Of a stretch of 13,071 bases of DNA, positions 5,865 to 13,059 are shown piece by piece (positions within the stretch are counted from its first letter, which is position 1; every line of letters begins with the position of its first letter). Below the pieces are notes generated by a model, which did not search any database, was not told the DNA's origin, and saw only the letters and a list, made by a program, of their open reading frames with translations. Position numbers and translations under genes: made by a program. The DNA lies in NCBI GenBank assembly GCA_900554485.1, contig USHO01000026.1, forward strand, positions 1 through 13,071, in the 5' to 3' direction. This DNA is from an uncultured Eubacteriales bacterium (GTDB taxonomy: Bacteria; Bacillota; Clostridia; Christensenellales; Borkfalkiaceae).

Positions 5865-6557
5865 TTATACTATCTTTTCGGCGGTTTCGCTTTCGAGCGG
5901 ATAAATACCGAATTCTTCGTCGAGATCGAAACAATCCACGTTATCGTACGCGGCGAGTTTGCATATCGAAACTTCGTATGCCGTCATGGTTTTGCTTTCG
6001 TCTTCGGAAATTTTCTTCACATATTCGCGGCTCTGAATTCTGCCCGCAAGCGCAACCCTTTCGCCGACGGCCAGATTGCGCACGAATCTTGCGTTTCTTC
6101 CCCAGGCTATACACGGAATATAATCGGACTTGTTATACGCGCGGTTGACAGCGATAAGCACGTCGGCTATTTCGCGCGAAAACGGAGTGGTACGGTAAAT
6201 CGGCGGCTTACAGATATAACCCGACAGCACGACGTTGTTGGGGTTTTTCGCTTTGGGCGCGTCGACCAGTTCTTTGACGAAAACCGTAAGCATAAGTTTG
6301 CTTTTCCCGTCGGCGAGTTTGTTGTAACTTCTGAACTGCCCTATCGCGCTGATTTCCGACCCGACCGTAAGCGAATGTTTTTCGATCAGTCTTTCGGATA
6401 TGGTCACGGGCAGAATATCCGCCTGACCCGACAGCCGTTTTACCGACACGTCGGTCTCGTAAAACCCTTCGCCGTAGACTTCGTGCGAATATCTCGCCTC
6501 GGTCACGATTTCGCCTCTTATGAAGACTCTGTTGTTTTGCCTTTCTTCGTTCATCAT
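5865..6557 (-). CDS. Tandem-OB single-stranded DNA-binding-like protein
   Basis: A 230-residue protein with two SSB-type OB folds: a divergent one at about 10-98 (NRVFIRGEIV start) and a more canonical one at about 108-202, beginning NNVVLSGYI and containing IAVNRAY, IPCIAWGRNARFV and LAGRIQSREY, the usual strand pattern of bacterial SSB. Ordinary SSBs have one OB fold and an acidic C-terminal tip ending near DIPF; here the tail (DLDEEFGIYPL...) is acidic but lacks that tip. It probably binds single-stranded DNA, but recruitment of partners may differ. AGGAG lies seven bases before the first of two ATG codons. It follows the deacetylase gene by 51 bases on the same strand and is probably co-transcribed. 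Confidence 0.8.
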   Translation of the reverse strand: MMNEERQNNRVFIRGEIVTEARYSHEVYGEGFYETDVSVKRLSGQADILPVTISERLIEKHSLTVGSEISAIGQFRSYNKLADGKSKLMLTVFVKELVDAPKAKNPNNVVLSGYICKPPIYRTTPFSREIADVLIAVNRAYNKSDYIPCIAWGRNARFVRNLAVGERVALAGRIQSREYVKKISEDESKTMTAYEVSICKLAAYDNVDCFDLDEEFGIYPLESETAEKIV

Positions 6558-6571
6558 TATTTATCTCCTTC

Positions 6572-6590
6572 GTAACTTATCGTAAGTTAC
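6572..6590 (-). other. Hairpin just upstream of the SSB-like ribosome binding site
   Basis: GTAACTTA and TAAGTTAC form an 8-bp perfect stem with a 3-base loop in the 51-base gap between the two minus-strand genes, ending a few bases before the AGGAG. A run of seven T precedes it and none follows, so it is not a terminator. It could shape mRNA processing or translation of the downstream gene. Confidence 0.5.
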
Positions 6591-6608
6591 TAAAAAAATT
6601 TATCTTTG

Positions 6609-7370
6609 TCATTTTGTCCGCTGTCTGCCGTCGCGGAGAATTTCGTAATTATCCTTATATATAAGGTCGTCTATCCTGACGAATTCGTATCCGTTTGCGA
6701 TAAGCGGTCCGAAAATAAGCGGAAGACTTTCTGCGGTGTGCAGACCGTTGTTGTGCATAAGAATTATCGAACCTGACTTAACCCGTTTTATGACTCTTGC
6801 GGCGATGTCTTTTGCCGAAAGGTCTTTCCAGTCGAGGCTGTCTACGTCCCACTGAATCGGATAAAGCCCCGCATCTTCGGCGCCGGATATGACTTTATCG
6901 TTATAATCGCCGAACGGCGGACGGAAGAGCGTGACCGTTTTACCCGTAATCTCCTCTATCGCCTCTTTCGACGACAGAAGTTCGGCTTTGATCTCTTCCT
7001 GCGAAAGTTTGCTCATGTGCGGGTGTGTTTTGCTGTGAGTTTCCAGCCCGTGTCCGGCAGCGGTGATCTTCTTACAGTAATCGGGATATTTTTCAACCCA
7101 GAACTGAACGGCGAAGAACGTGCATTTTACGTTATACATTTCAAGCGTCCGTAAAATTTCGTCGGTGTATTCCGTACCCCAGGCACAATCGAACGAAATC
7201 GAGATTTTGTTATCGGTTCTTTCCACCGAATAAATCGGCAGTTTCTTTTTAGCCGTGGCGTAAGTGTAAACCGAATACTTACCGCTTGCGTTAAGGTACG
7301 CGGCGCAGACTATTATCGTCAGGCACGCCGCCGCAAAAAGCGCGACTGCTTTTTTGGTCTTCCCTTTCAA
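6609..7370 (-). CDS. Polysaccharide deacetylase (CE4/NodB), PdaB-like, membrane-anchored
   Basis: Extracytoplasmic carbohydrate esterase that would remove acetyl groups from peptidoglycan or another aminosugar polymer. Numbered from the upstream ATG at 7385, a signal/anchor helix covers 13-31. The NodB domain follows with SFDCAWG (motif 1, catalytic Asp66), HSKTH (His117 and His121, metal ligands), RPPFGDYN (154-161), DVDSLDW (180-186) and ILMHN (208-212). The second Asp of the classical TFDDGP motif is Cys67; loss of that Asp is typical of the sporulation-associated PdaB-like group (SFDAAWG). I place the start at TTG 7370 because GGAGGAG sits five bases before it, while the ATG at 7385 has no ribosome binding site and itself contains that GGAGGAG. 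The gene lies upstream of the SSB-like gene on one transcript. Confidence 0.88.
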   Translation of the reverse strand: MKGKTKKAVALFAAACLTIIVCAAYLNASGKYSVYTYATAKKKLPIYSVERTDNKISISFDCAWGTEYTDEILRTLEMYNVKCTFFAVQFWVEKYPDYCKKITAAGHGLETHSKTHPHMSKLSQEEIKAELLSSKEAIEEITGKTVTLFRPPFGDYNDKVISGAEDAGLYPIQWDVDSLDWKDLSAKDIAARVIKRVKSGSIILMHNNGLHTAESLPLIFGPLIANGYEFVRIDDLIYKDNYEILRDGRQRTK

Positions 7371-7385
7371 ACTTTGCTCCTCCAT

Positions 7386-7576
7386 TTTACGATGAGAAAA
7401 ACGTCGAAATTCAATCGATATAAACGGGGATTGTCGAATAATAGCGGAAATCCTCTAAATTCGTCCGCGCAGACTTCCAAGGCAGCGTTTTTCCCGTTTT
7501 CAGAATTAAATTTATGCCTGCGGAACGGCATCTATGAACAAACGAAAAAAATATTGAAAAAAGTGCTTTCAAACGT
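7386..7576. other. Divergent spacer without a recognisable feature
   Basis: Between the deacetylase start and the promoter of the regulator. I see no convincing coding sequence or clear sigma-A promoter for the minus strand. The absence of a housekeeping promoter would fit a sporulation sigma factor for the deacetylase, but no clear motif could be assigned. Confidence 0.4.
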
Positions 7577-7605
7577 TTGACATACGACAGGAGTAAGAAT
7601 ATAAT
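7577..7605 (+). promoter_or_regulatory. Consensus promoter of the regulator-pot operon
   Basis: TTGACA (7577-7582), 17-base spacer, TATAAT (7600-7605), an exact housekeeping match. Transcription should start near 7612, giving a leader of about 65 bases that contains the two operator-like palindromes. A promoter this strong implies that control is mainly negative. Confidence 0.9.
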
Positions 7606-7628
7606 ACTTGCGTTATGTTTAGAGATTG

Positions 7629-7674
7629 TAAACTTTTCGTTTATATAAACTTAACCCTCTAAACTTTTTGTTTA
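7629..7674. promoter_or_regulatory. Double palindromic operator for the XRE-cupin regulator
   Basis: Two 15-base inverted repeats, TAAACTTTTCGTTTA (7629-7643) and TAAACTTTTTGTTTA (7660-7674), differ at one spacer base. Their centres are 31 bases apart, about three helical turns, so bound dimers would lie on the same DNA face. A further half-site makes the 12-base palindrome GTTTATATAAAC (7639-7650). The sites lie downstream of the predicted transcription start and the second ends two bases before the regulator's ATG, a roadblock geometry. Confidence 0.75.
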
Positions 7675-7676
7675 CT

Positions 7677-8210
7677 ATGGAACTCGGCGTAAAATTAAAG
7701 GAACTGAGACTTCATTGTGCGCTGACGCAGGAAGAACTTGCCGACAGGTGCGAACTGACGAAGGGCTATATAAGTCAACTCGAAAACGACCTTACGAGTC
7801 CGTCGATTGCGACGCTTATAGACATCCTGTCTGCGCTCGGCACAAATCTCAAAGAATTCTTCTCCGAAGAAGAGGAAGAAAAAATCGTCTTCAAGGAAGA
7901 CGATTTCATCGAAAAAGATACGGGCGCGCTGAAAATCAACTGGCTTGTAAACAACGCGCAAAAAAACGCTATGGAGCCGATCATCGTCGAACTTATGCCC
8001 GGCAAATACACCGAGGCCGACGTTCCGCACGAGGGCGAAGAATTCGGCTATGTACTTTCGGGCAGCGTCGTCGTACATCTGGGTAACCGCAAATACCGAT
8101 GTAACAAGGGCGAAAGTTTTTACTTTTCGGCATCGAAAACACACTATATGGAAAACCCGACCGACAGAGTGGCTAAATTCATCTGGGTAGCCGCCCCGCC
8201 GACGTTTTAA
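7677..8210 (+). CDS. XRE-family regulator with C-terminal cupin sensor
   Basis: A 177-residue cytoplasmic transcription factor, likely the local regulator of the polyamine transporter. The N-terminal HTH_3 domain (about 5-60) has the helix-turn-helix LTQEELADRCELTKGYISQ (17-35) followed by LENDLTSPSIATL. After an acidic linker (64-80) a cupin_2 barrel (about 100-175) carries PHEGEEFGYVLSG (117-129; His118, Glu122) and KGESFYFSASKTHYMEN (144-160; His156, Asn160). XRE-cupin proteins beside pot operons generally act as ligand-responsive repressors; polyamine as ligand is inference. ATG 7677 is used; no ribosome binding site is visible, and the operator abuts the start. potA follows after 18 bases. 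Confidence 0.92.
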   Translation: MELGVKLKELRLHCALTQEELADRCELTKGYISQLENDLTSPSIATLIDILSALGTNLKEFFSEEEEEKIVFKEDDFIEKDTGALKINWLVNNAQKNAMEPIIVELMPGKYTEADVPHEGEEFGYVLSGSVVVHLGNRKYRCNKGESFYFSASKTHYMENPTDRVAKFIWVAAPPTF

Positions 8211-8228
8211 TCACGAGGAGATAACATT

Positions 8229-9728
8229 ATGGAAAAAGAAGAAAAGATCATCGAACTTATAGGCGTAGAAAAAGTTTTCGACGGACAGACCGCCGTCGAA
8301 AATCTCAACCTGTATGTAAGAAAGGGCGAATTCATCACCCTGCTGGGTCCTTCGGGCTGCGGCAAGTCGACCACGCTGAGAATGATAGCGGGGTTTGAAC
8401 TTCCCACCAAGGGCAAAATTTTACTTAACGGTAAAGACATAACCAATCTTCCCCCGTACGAAAGACCGATAAACACCGTCTTTCAGCGTTACGCGCTGTT
8501 CCCGCACCTCAACGTATACGACAACATAGCGTTCGGGCTTAAACTCAAACGCTATCGCAATACCTACGTCGACAAAAACGGCAAGACGGTTACAAGAACC
8601 GAAAAACTCTCCAAAGAAGTCATCGACGCGAAGGTTTCGAGGGTTCTTAAACTCGTCGACCTCGAAGAGTTTGAAAAGAGAGACGTCACTACCCTTTCCG
8701 GCGGACAGCAACAGCGTATCGCGATCGCGCGCGCAATCGTCAACGAACCCGAAATATTACTGTTGGACGAACCCCTCGGCGCGCTCGACCTTAAAATGAG
8801 AAAAGACATGCAACTCGAACTCAAAGCGATGCACGACAAACTCGGTATAACCTTCATCTACGTCACGCACGATCAGGAAGAGGCTTTGACGATGAGCGAC
8901 ACCATAGTCGTAATGAAAGACGGCAACGTCCAGCAGATCGGCACGCCTAAGGACATCTACAACGAGCCGAAAAACGCGTTCGTCGCCGACTTCATCGGCG
9001 AAAGCAACATCTTCTCCGGCACGATGGTCGGCGACAAGAAAGTCCGCTTTATCAATAAGGTATTCGACTGTGTAGACGAATTCCCGAAGAACGAAAAAGT
9101 CGACGTCGTTGTCCGCCCCGAAGACGTATACCTCGTGGACGAGGGCAAAGGTCAGGTGGACGGCGTCGTAACCTCTTCGATTTTCAAAGGCGTTCATTAC
9201 GAAATGGTCGTAACGGTCGGCAAAACCGAAATCGTCGCGCAGGACACCATCGAAAGAAAGTTCGGAACGCATTGTTCGGTAATCGTCCGCCCCGACGACA
9301 TTCACATAATGGCAAAGGAATTCGATGTCAACCGCTACACGGGTTATATAACCAAGAAAAACACCGTATGTTTTGCCGACGGCGAATTTGAATGCGACGT
9401 AACCCAACTCTACGAAGGCAGCACCCTTGACGAAGAGGGCTACCTCATAACAAAAGAGGGCGAAAAAATCGACCTTACGGACGTTGACGTCAACGTAGAG
9501 GTCGGGCTTAAAGACATCGAAATAATCGATAACGACGAAGACGGCGACGCCGCCGGCACTATCATTCAGATAGTCTACAAGGGCGACCACTATCAGGTAA
9601 TTATCCGCACCGACGAAGAAGAGGAAGATTTCATCGTCGATACCGAATACACCTGGAACGAAAACGACCGCGTTTCGGTAAAAATCCCCGCGGACAAGAT
9701 AAAACTTACCTTAAAGGCGGCGAAATAA
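8229..9728 (+). CDS. potA: Polyamine ABC transporter ATPase PotA, extended form
   Basis: ATP-hydrolysing subunit of a spermidine/putrescine importer, acting at the inner face of the membrane. Walker A GPSGCGKST (40-48), Q-loop Gln86, signature LSGGQQQR (156-163), Walker B ILLLDEP (176-182), D-loop GALD (184-187) and switch His214 are all intact. At 499 residues it exceeds the usual 350-380. There is an insertion of about 15-20 residues in the helical subdomain (about 110-128, NTYVDKNGKTVTRTEKL), and the C-terminal region holds two related TOBE-like stretches, SSIFKGVHYEMVVTVG (316-331) and QIVYKGDHYQVIIRTD (447-462), separated by an acidic segment. AGGAG lies eight bases before the ATG. potB starts one base after the stop. 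Confidence 0.95.
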   Translation: MEKEEKIIELIGVEKVFDGQTAVENLNLYVRKGEFITLLGPSGCGKSTTLRMIAGFELPTKGKILLNGKDITNLPPYERPINTVFQRYALFPHLNVYDNIAFGLKLKRYRNTYVDKNGKTVTRTEKLSKEVIDAKVSRVLKLVDLEEFEKRDVTTLSGGQQQRIAIARAIVNEPEILLLDEPLGALDLKMRKDMQLELKAMHDKLGITFIYVTHDQEEALTMSDTIVVMKDGNVQQIGTPKDIYNEPKNAFVADFIGESNIFSGTMVGDKKVRFINKVFDCVDEFPKNEKVDVVVRPEDVYLVDEGKGQVDGVVTSSIFKGVHYEMVVTVGKTEIVAQDTIERKFGTHCSVIVRPDDIHIMAKEFDVNRYTGYITKKNTVCFADGEFECDVTQLYEGSTLDEEGYLITKEGEKIDLTDVDVNVEVGLKDIEIIDNDEDGDAAGTIIQIVYKGDHYQVIIRTDEEEEDFIVDTEYTWNENDRVSVKIPADKIKLTLKAAK

Positions 9729-9729
9729 C

Positions 9730-10569
9730 ATGAAAGCGTTGAAATTTTCGAGGAAAAACCTCGGCATTCCCTACGCCGTGTTCATGTTGGCGTTCGTGAT
9801 ATTTCCGTTGTTACTGATAATACTTTACGCGTTCACGGTCGAAAACAGAGAAATCGTAACAAACGACGTGACGGCTTTCACGTTTTCGTTTTCAAACTTC
9901 ACCGCGTTCTTCTCTTCGTCGGCGAATATCCGCGCGATATATATAAGTTTCGCATTGGCGATAATAACTACCGTCGTATGTCTGCTTATAGCCTATCCCG
10001 TGGCTTACATACTCGCGCGTTCAAAGATGAAAAGCCGCTCGGTACTGCTGATGATTTTCATTCTGCCGATGTGGATAAACTTCGTTCTGCGCACGGCGGC
10101 GATGAAAGAACTGCTATTTGCGATGGGTTTCTACAACTCGAATAAAATGAGTTTGTTCAACACCGTAATCGGCATGGTATACGATTATCTGCCGTTCACG
10201 ATACTGCCGCTTTACACCGTGCTTATAAAACTCGACAAGAACGTACTCGAGGCGTCGCAGGATCTCGGCGCGACAAGCGCGCAGACTTTCTTCAAAGTCG
10301 TAGTTCCCCTTTCCGCACCCGGCATCGTCAGCGCGATAACCATGGTGCTGTTGCCGACGACGACGAGTTACGTCGTATCGGACACGCTCGGCAACGGAAA
10401 CGTAACTATTATCGGCAAACTGATAGAAGATCAGTTTTCGACAATGTTCGACTGGCACGCAGGCTCGGCGATAGCGATGATATTGCTCGTACTTATATTC
10501 ATCACGATGTTCGTAACAAATAAATTCTCCGACGGAGAAGTCAATACGAGAGGAGGCGGATTATGGTAA
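9730..10569 (+). CDS. potB: Polyamine ABC transporter permease PotB
   Basis: Integral membrane subunit, 279 residues, normal for the family. Hydrophobic helices lie near 14-35, 66-95, 104-124, 143-165, 197-215 and 245-264. The EAA loop that couples to PotA is EASQDLGATSAQTFFKVVVP (174-193) with the conserved Gly. The gene starts one base after potA stops, and the stop overlaps potC by seven bases, so it is translated as part of the operon with only a weak ribosome binding site (AAGG upstream). An N-terminal extracytoplasmic loop (about 36-64) precedes the second helix. Confidence 0.96.
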   Translation: MKALKFSRKNLGIPYAVFMLAFVIFPLLLIILYAFTVENREIVTNDVTAFTFSFSNFTAFFSSSANIRAIYISFALAIITTVVCLLIAYPVAYILARSKMKSRSVLLMIFILPMWINFVLRTAAMKELLFAMGFYNSNKMSLFNTVIGMVYDYLPFTILPLYTVLIKLDKNVLEASQDLGATSAQTFFKVVVPLSAPGIVSAITMVLLPTTTSYVVSDTLGNGNVTIIGKLIEDQFSTMFDWHAGSAIAMILLVLIFITMFVTNKFSDGEVNTRGGGLW

Positions 10570-11369
10570 AAAAAGTCCTTAAATGGGTTTATCTGTTTCT
10601 CATAATAGCGTTTTTATATGCTCCGATAGTCCTTTTGACGATATATTCTTTCAACCTTTCGCCATCCATCGGCGTATGGTCAAAGGAATGGGGGTTTAAC
10701 CTTTACAAGCAACTCTTCACCGACGAAAGTCTGAAAACGACGGTCGTAAACACGATAGTTCTTGCATTGCTTGCGGCGACGTGCTCGACGATTCTGGGTA
10801 CTATGGGCGCAATCGGATCGTTCTACTCCAAAAAGAAAGTAAGAAAAGTACTCGATTCCGTCACGAACATACCAGTAATAAACGCGGAAATCGTAACGGC
10901 GATCTCTATCGCGCTGGTCTGCACGATGTTTGCATTCGGCAGAACTTACGCATCGCTTTTAATAGGTCACATCGTACTGTGTTTCCCGTTCGTATACCTT
11001 TCGGTATTGCCTAAGTTGAAACAACTCGACGGTAACCTGTACGAGGCGGCTCTCGACCTCGGCGCAAGCCCGACGAAAGCATTGTTTTCCGTCATATTGC
11101 CCGAGATTATGCCCGGCGTCATCAGCGGATTTACCTTGGCGATCACTCTGTCGCTCGACGACTACATAATCACCACGTTCACCCGCCCGCCGACGTTCGA
11201 TACCATTTCGACCTACGTCTTCGACGCATACGCCAAAGGCGGAAAAGGTTCGTCCGTACCCGCGCTCAGAGCGTTGTCGGCGATAATCTTCCTGTTAATG
11301 GTCGTCTATGTGCTCGTCAAAAACATTATCGCCGTAAGGAGGGCTAAAAAAGATGAAAAGAGAGTTTAG
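10563..11369 (+). CDS. potC: Polyamine ABC transporter permease PotC
   Basis: Second permease subunit, 268 residues, pairing with PotB to form the membrane channel. Hydrophobic helices lie near 8-30, 62-85, 106-126, 130-150, 184-203 and 235-257. The EAA loop is EAALDLGASPTKALFSVILP (161-180). The SLDDYIITTF segment in the last third is the conserved PotC feature. GGAGG precedes the ATG by about six bases; the start overlaps potB and the end overlaps potD by 17 bases. Confidence 0.96.
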   Translation: MVKKVLKWVYLFLIIAFLYAPIVLLTIYSFNLSPSIGVWSKEWGFNLYKQLFTDESLKTTVVNTIVLALLAATCSTILGTMGAIGSFYSKKKVRKVLDSVTNIPVINAEIVTAISIALVCTMFAFGRTYASLLIGHIVLCFPFVYLSVLPKLKQLDGNLYEAALDLGASPTKALFSVILPEIMPGVISGFTLAITLSLDDYIITTFTRPPTFDTISTYVFDAYAKGGKGSSVPALRALSAIIFLLMVVYVLVKNIIAVRRAKKDEKRV

Positions 11370-13059
11370 TCTGTTACTTGCCGCCCTTATGGCGGTCGGC
11401 TGTCTCGCTCCGCTTACATCCTGCGGAAAAAGCGGCGAAATCGAGTACCTTAACGTATACAACGCCGAAGAGTACATATCCGAATTCGACGAAGAATGGG
11501 AAACCGTCGACGCGATAGCCGAATTTGAAAAATATGCCAGCGAACAACGCGGACACACCGTAAAAGTAAGATATTCCACTTTCGGTACGCTCGAAAACAT
11601 GTACAACGAGTTACAACTCACAAAGCACAAGAGCGGCAACGGTTATGTATACAATTACGACCTCGTATGTCCGTCCGACTACATGATTCAGCGTATGATA
11701 AAAGAGGACATGCTCGAGAAATTCGACGTGGACGAAGACGGCAAATACGTCAGCATAGAAAACTACAACGAATACGCATCACCCTTTATAACAGACTTAT
11801 TCGAGGGCAAAGGCTGGAACGAATACGCCGTCGGGTATATGTGGGGAACAATGGGTTTCGTATATAACCCGGAAGTGCTTGCGGCAAACAACAAGGAATT
11901 CGCCGCGGCGATAGAAGGTCTCGAAGACGACGAACTCGTAAGCGCGTACGAAGAATTCGTCGCGACGTGGGAACTCCCCTGGAACGCCTACTACAAAAAC
12001 CTCGGCACGATAAAAGACAGCATACGCGATACATACGCGCTCGCCGTCGGATACGTCTACCGCAAATGCCTTACGACGCTTAATGAACTCTACACCGCGG
12101 GCGACCTCGGAACGGACGAATACCGCGAAATACTCGTCAAAATCTTCAACAACGTCGACAGCGACCTCGTCGAAGACGTAGAGAACCTCGAAGAGGTTAA
12201 AGAAAGACGCGGCGAAGAAGGTACCGAAACCGCGATAGCGGCGATTAAAGCCGCCGTTGAAAGCCTTGACGGCGAAAAAACCGCAGACGCCGCCGGAAGA
12301 GAGTTGAAAACGCTTAAAAACAACGTTTACGGCTTTGAAGTCGACAGCGGAAAGAAAGATATGGCGGCAGGCAAAATCGCGATAAACTTCGCCTGGTCCG
12401 GCGACGCGGCTTATACCCTCGACCTTGCCGACGAAGACGACGGAGCGACGCTTTACTACGCCGTACCCAAGGAAGGCAGTAACATATGGTTCGACGCGTG
12501 GGTAATGCCCAAGGGCGCGAATAAAGAACTCGCGCAGATGTTCGTCGACTTTCTGTCTTCGCCCGAGATCGCCATTTCCAATATGGATTATATCGGCTAC
12601 GTCAGTCCGATAGCGGGCGACGAGGTATTCGAGCATATGCTCGACGGATACGAACTCGCACTTGAACCCGATGAAGACCGCACCGAAGAAATCGACTATT
12701 CGTACTTTTTCGGCAACATATCCGACGAATACAAGACCGCCGACGGAAAAGTGATAATATATTCCTCGACGGACAACATCGGCAGACAACTTACCACGCA
12801 GTACCCGATGAAAGACGTCGTTGATCGTTGCGCGATAATGACGGCTTTCAGCCGCAGCGAACTTAAAGCGGTAAACGAGATGTGGAGCGACGTAAAGGTC
12901 GGTAACGTGCCGTTATGGCTGATGATAACCGTACCCGTTATAATCGCGATCGCCCTGCTCGGCTGGTTCGTATTGTCTATACTCAAAAAACACGGAATAC
13001 GTTTCAGATTGCCCAGACGCAATTACGGAACGCTGATTTCCAGCGAAAGAATAAAATAA
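11353..13059 (+). CDS. potD: Polyamine-binding lipoprotein PotD, enlarged, with C-terminal TM helix
   Basis: Extracytoplasmic receptor that hands polyamine to PotB/C. The signal peptide ends in lipobox LTSC with Cys24. Receptor motifs are NVYNAEEYI (34-42), DLVCPSDYMI (103-112), WGTMGFVYNP (164-173), DSIRDTYALA (222-231), FAWSGDAAY (346-354) and NIWFDAWVMPKGA (377-389), where Trp348, Trp379 and Asp381 match known ligand residues; the first-motif Trp of classical PotD is Ala38. At 568 residues it is far longer than the usual 340-360, through a helical insertion (about 250-322), an extra segment (175-208), a longer C-lobe (about 430-515) and a final TM helix (about 520-543) with a basic tail. 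GGAGGG lies nine bases before the ATG, within potC. Confidence 0.93.
   Translation: MKREFSLLLAALMAVGCLAPLTSCGKSGEIEYLNVYNAEEYISEFDEEWETVDAIAEFEKYASEQRGHTVKVRYSTFGTLENMYNELQLTKHKSGNGYVYNYDLVCPSDYMIQRMIKEDMLEKFDVDEDGKYVSIENYNEYASPFITDLFEGKGWNEYAVGYMWGTMGFVYNPEVLAANNKEFAAAIEGLEDDELVSAYEEFVATWELPWNAYYKNLGTIKDSIRDTYALAVGYVYRKCLTTLNELYTAGDLGTDEYREILVKIFNNVDSDLVEDVENLEEVKERRGEEGTETAIAAIKAAVESLDGEKTADAAGRELKTLKNNVYGFEVDSGKKDMAAGKIAINFAWSGDAAYTLDLADEDDGATLYYAVPKEGSNIWFDAWVMPKGANKELAQMFVDFLSSPEIAISNMDYIGYVSPIAGDEVFEHMLDGYELALEPDEDRTEEIDYSYFFGNISDEYKTADGKVIIYSSTDNIGRQLTTQYPMKDVVDRCAIMTAFSRSELKAVNEMWSDVKVGNVPLWLMITVPVIIAIALLGWFVLSILKKHGIRFRLPRRNYGTLISSERIK

Noticed and set aside
6572..6590. Intergenic hairpin as a terminator of the deacetylase gene
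   Set aside because: On the minus strand the T-run lies before the stem, not after it, and the stem leads directly into the next ribosome binding site.
7374..7580. 68-codon open frame upstream of the regulator
   Set aside because: It has no ribosome binding site, its end overlaps the promoter -35 box, and the composition is spacer-like.
8757..9590. 277-codon open frame opposite potA
   Set aside because: It is antisense to well-conserved ABC ATPase sequence and has no recognisable domain.
11797..12789. 330-codon open frame opposite potD
   Set aside because: It is antisense to potD, lacks a start context and carries no motif.
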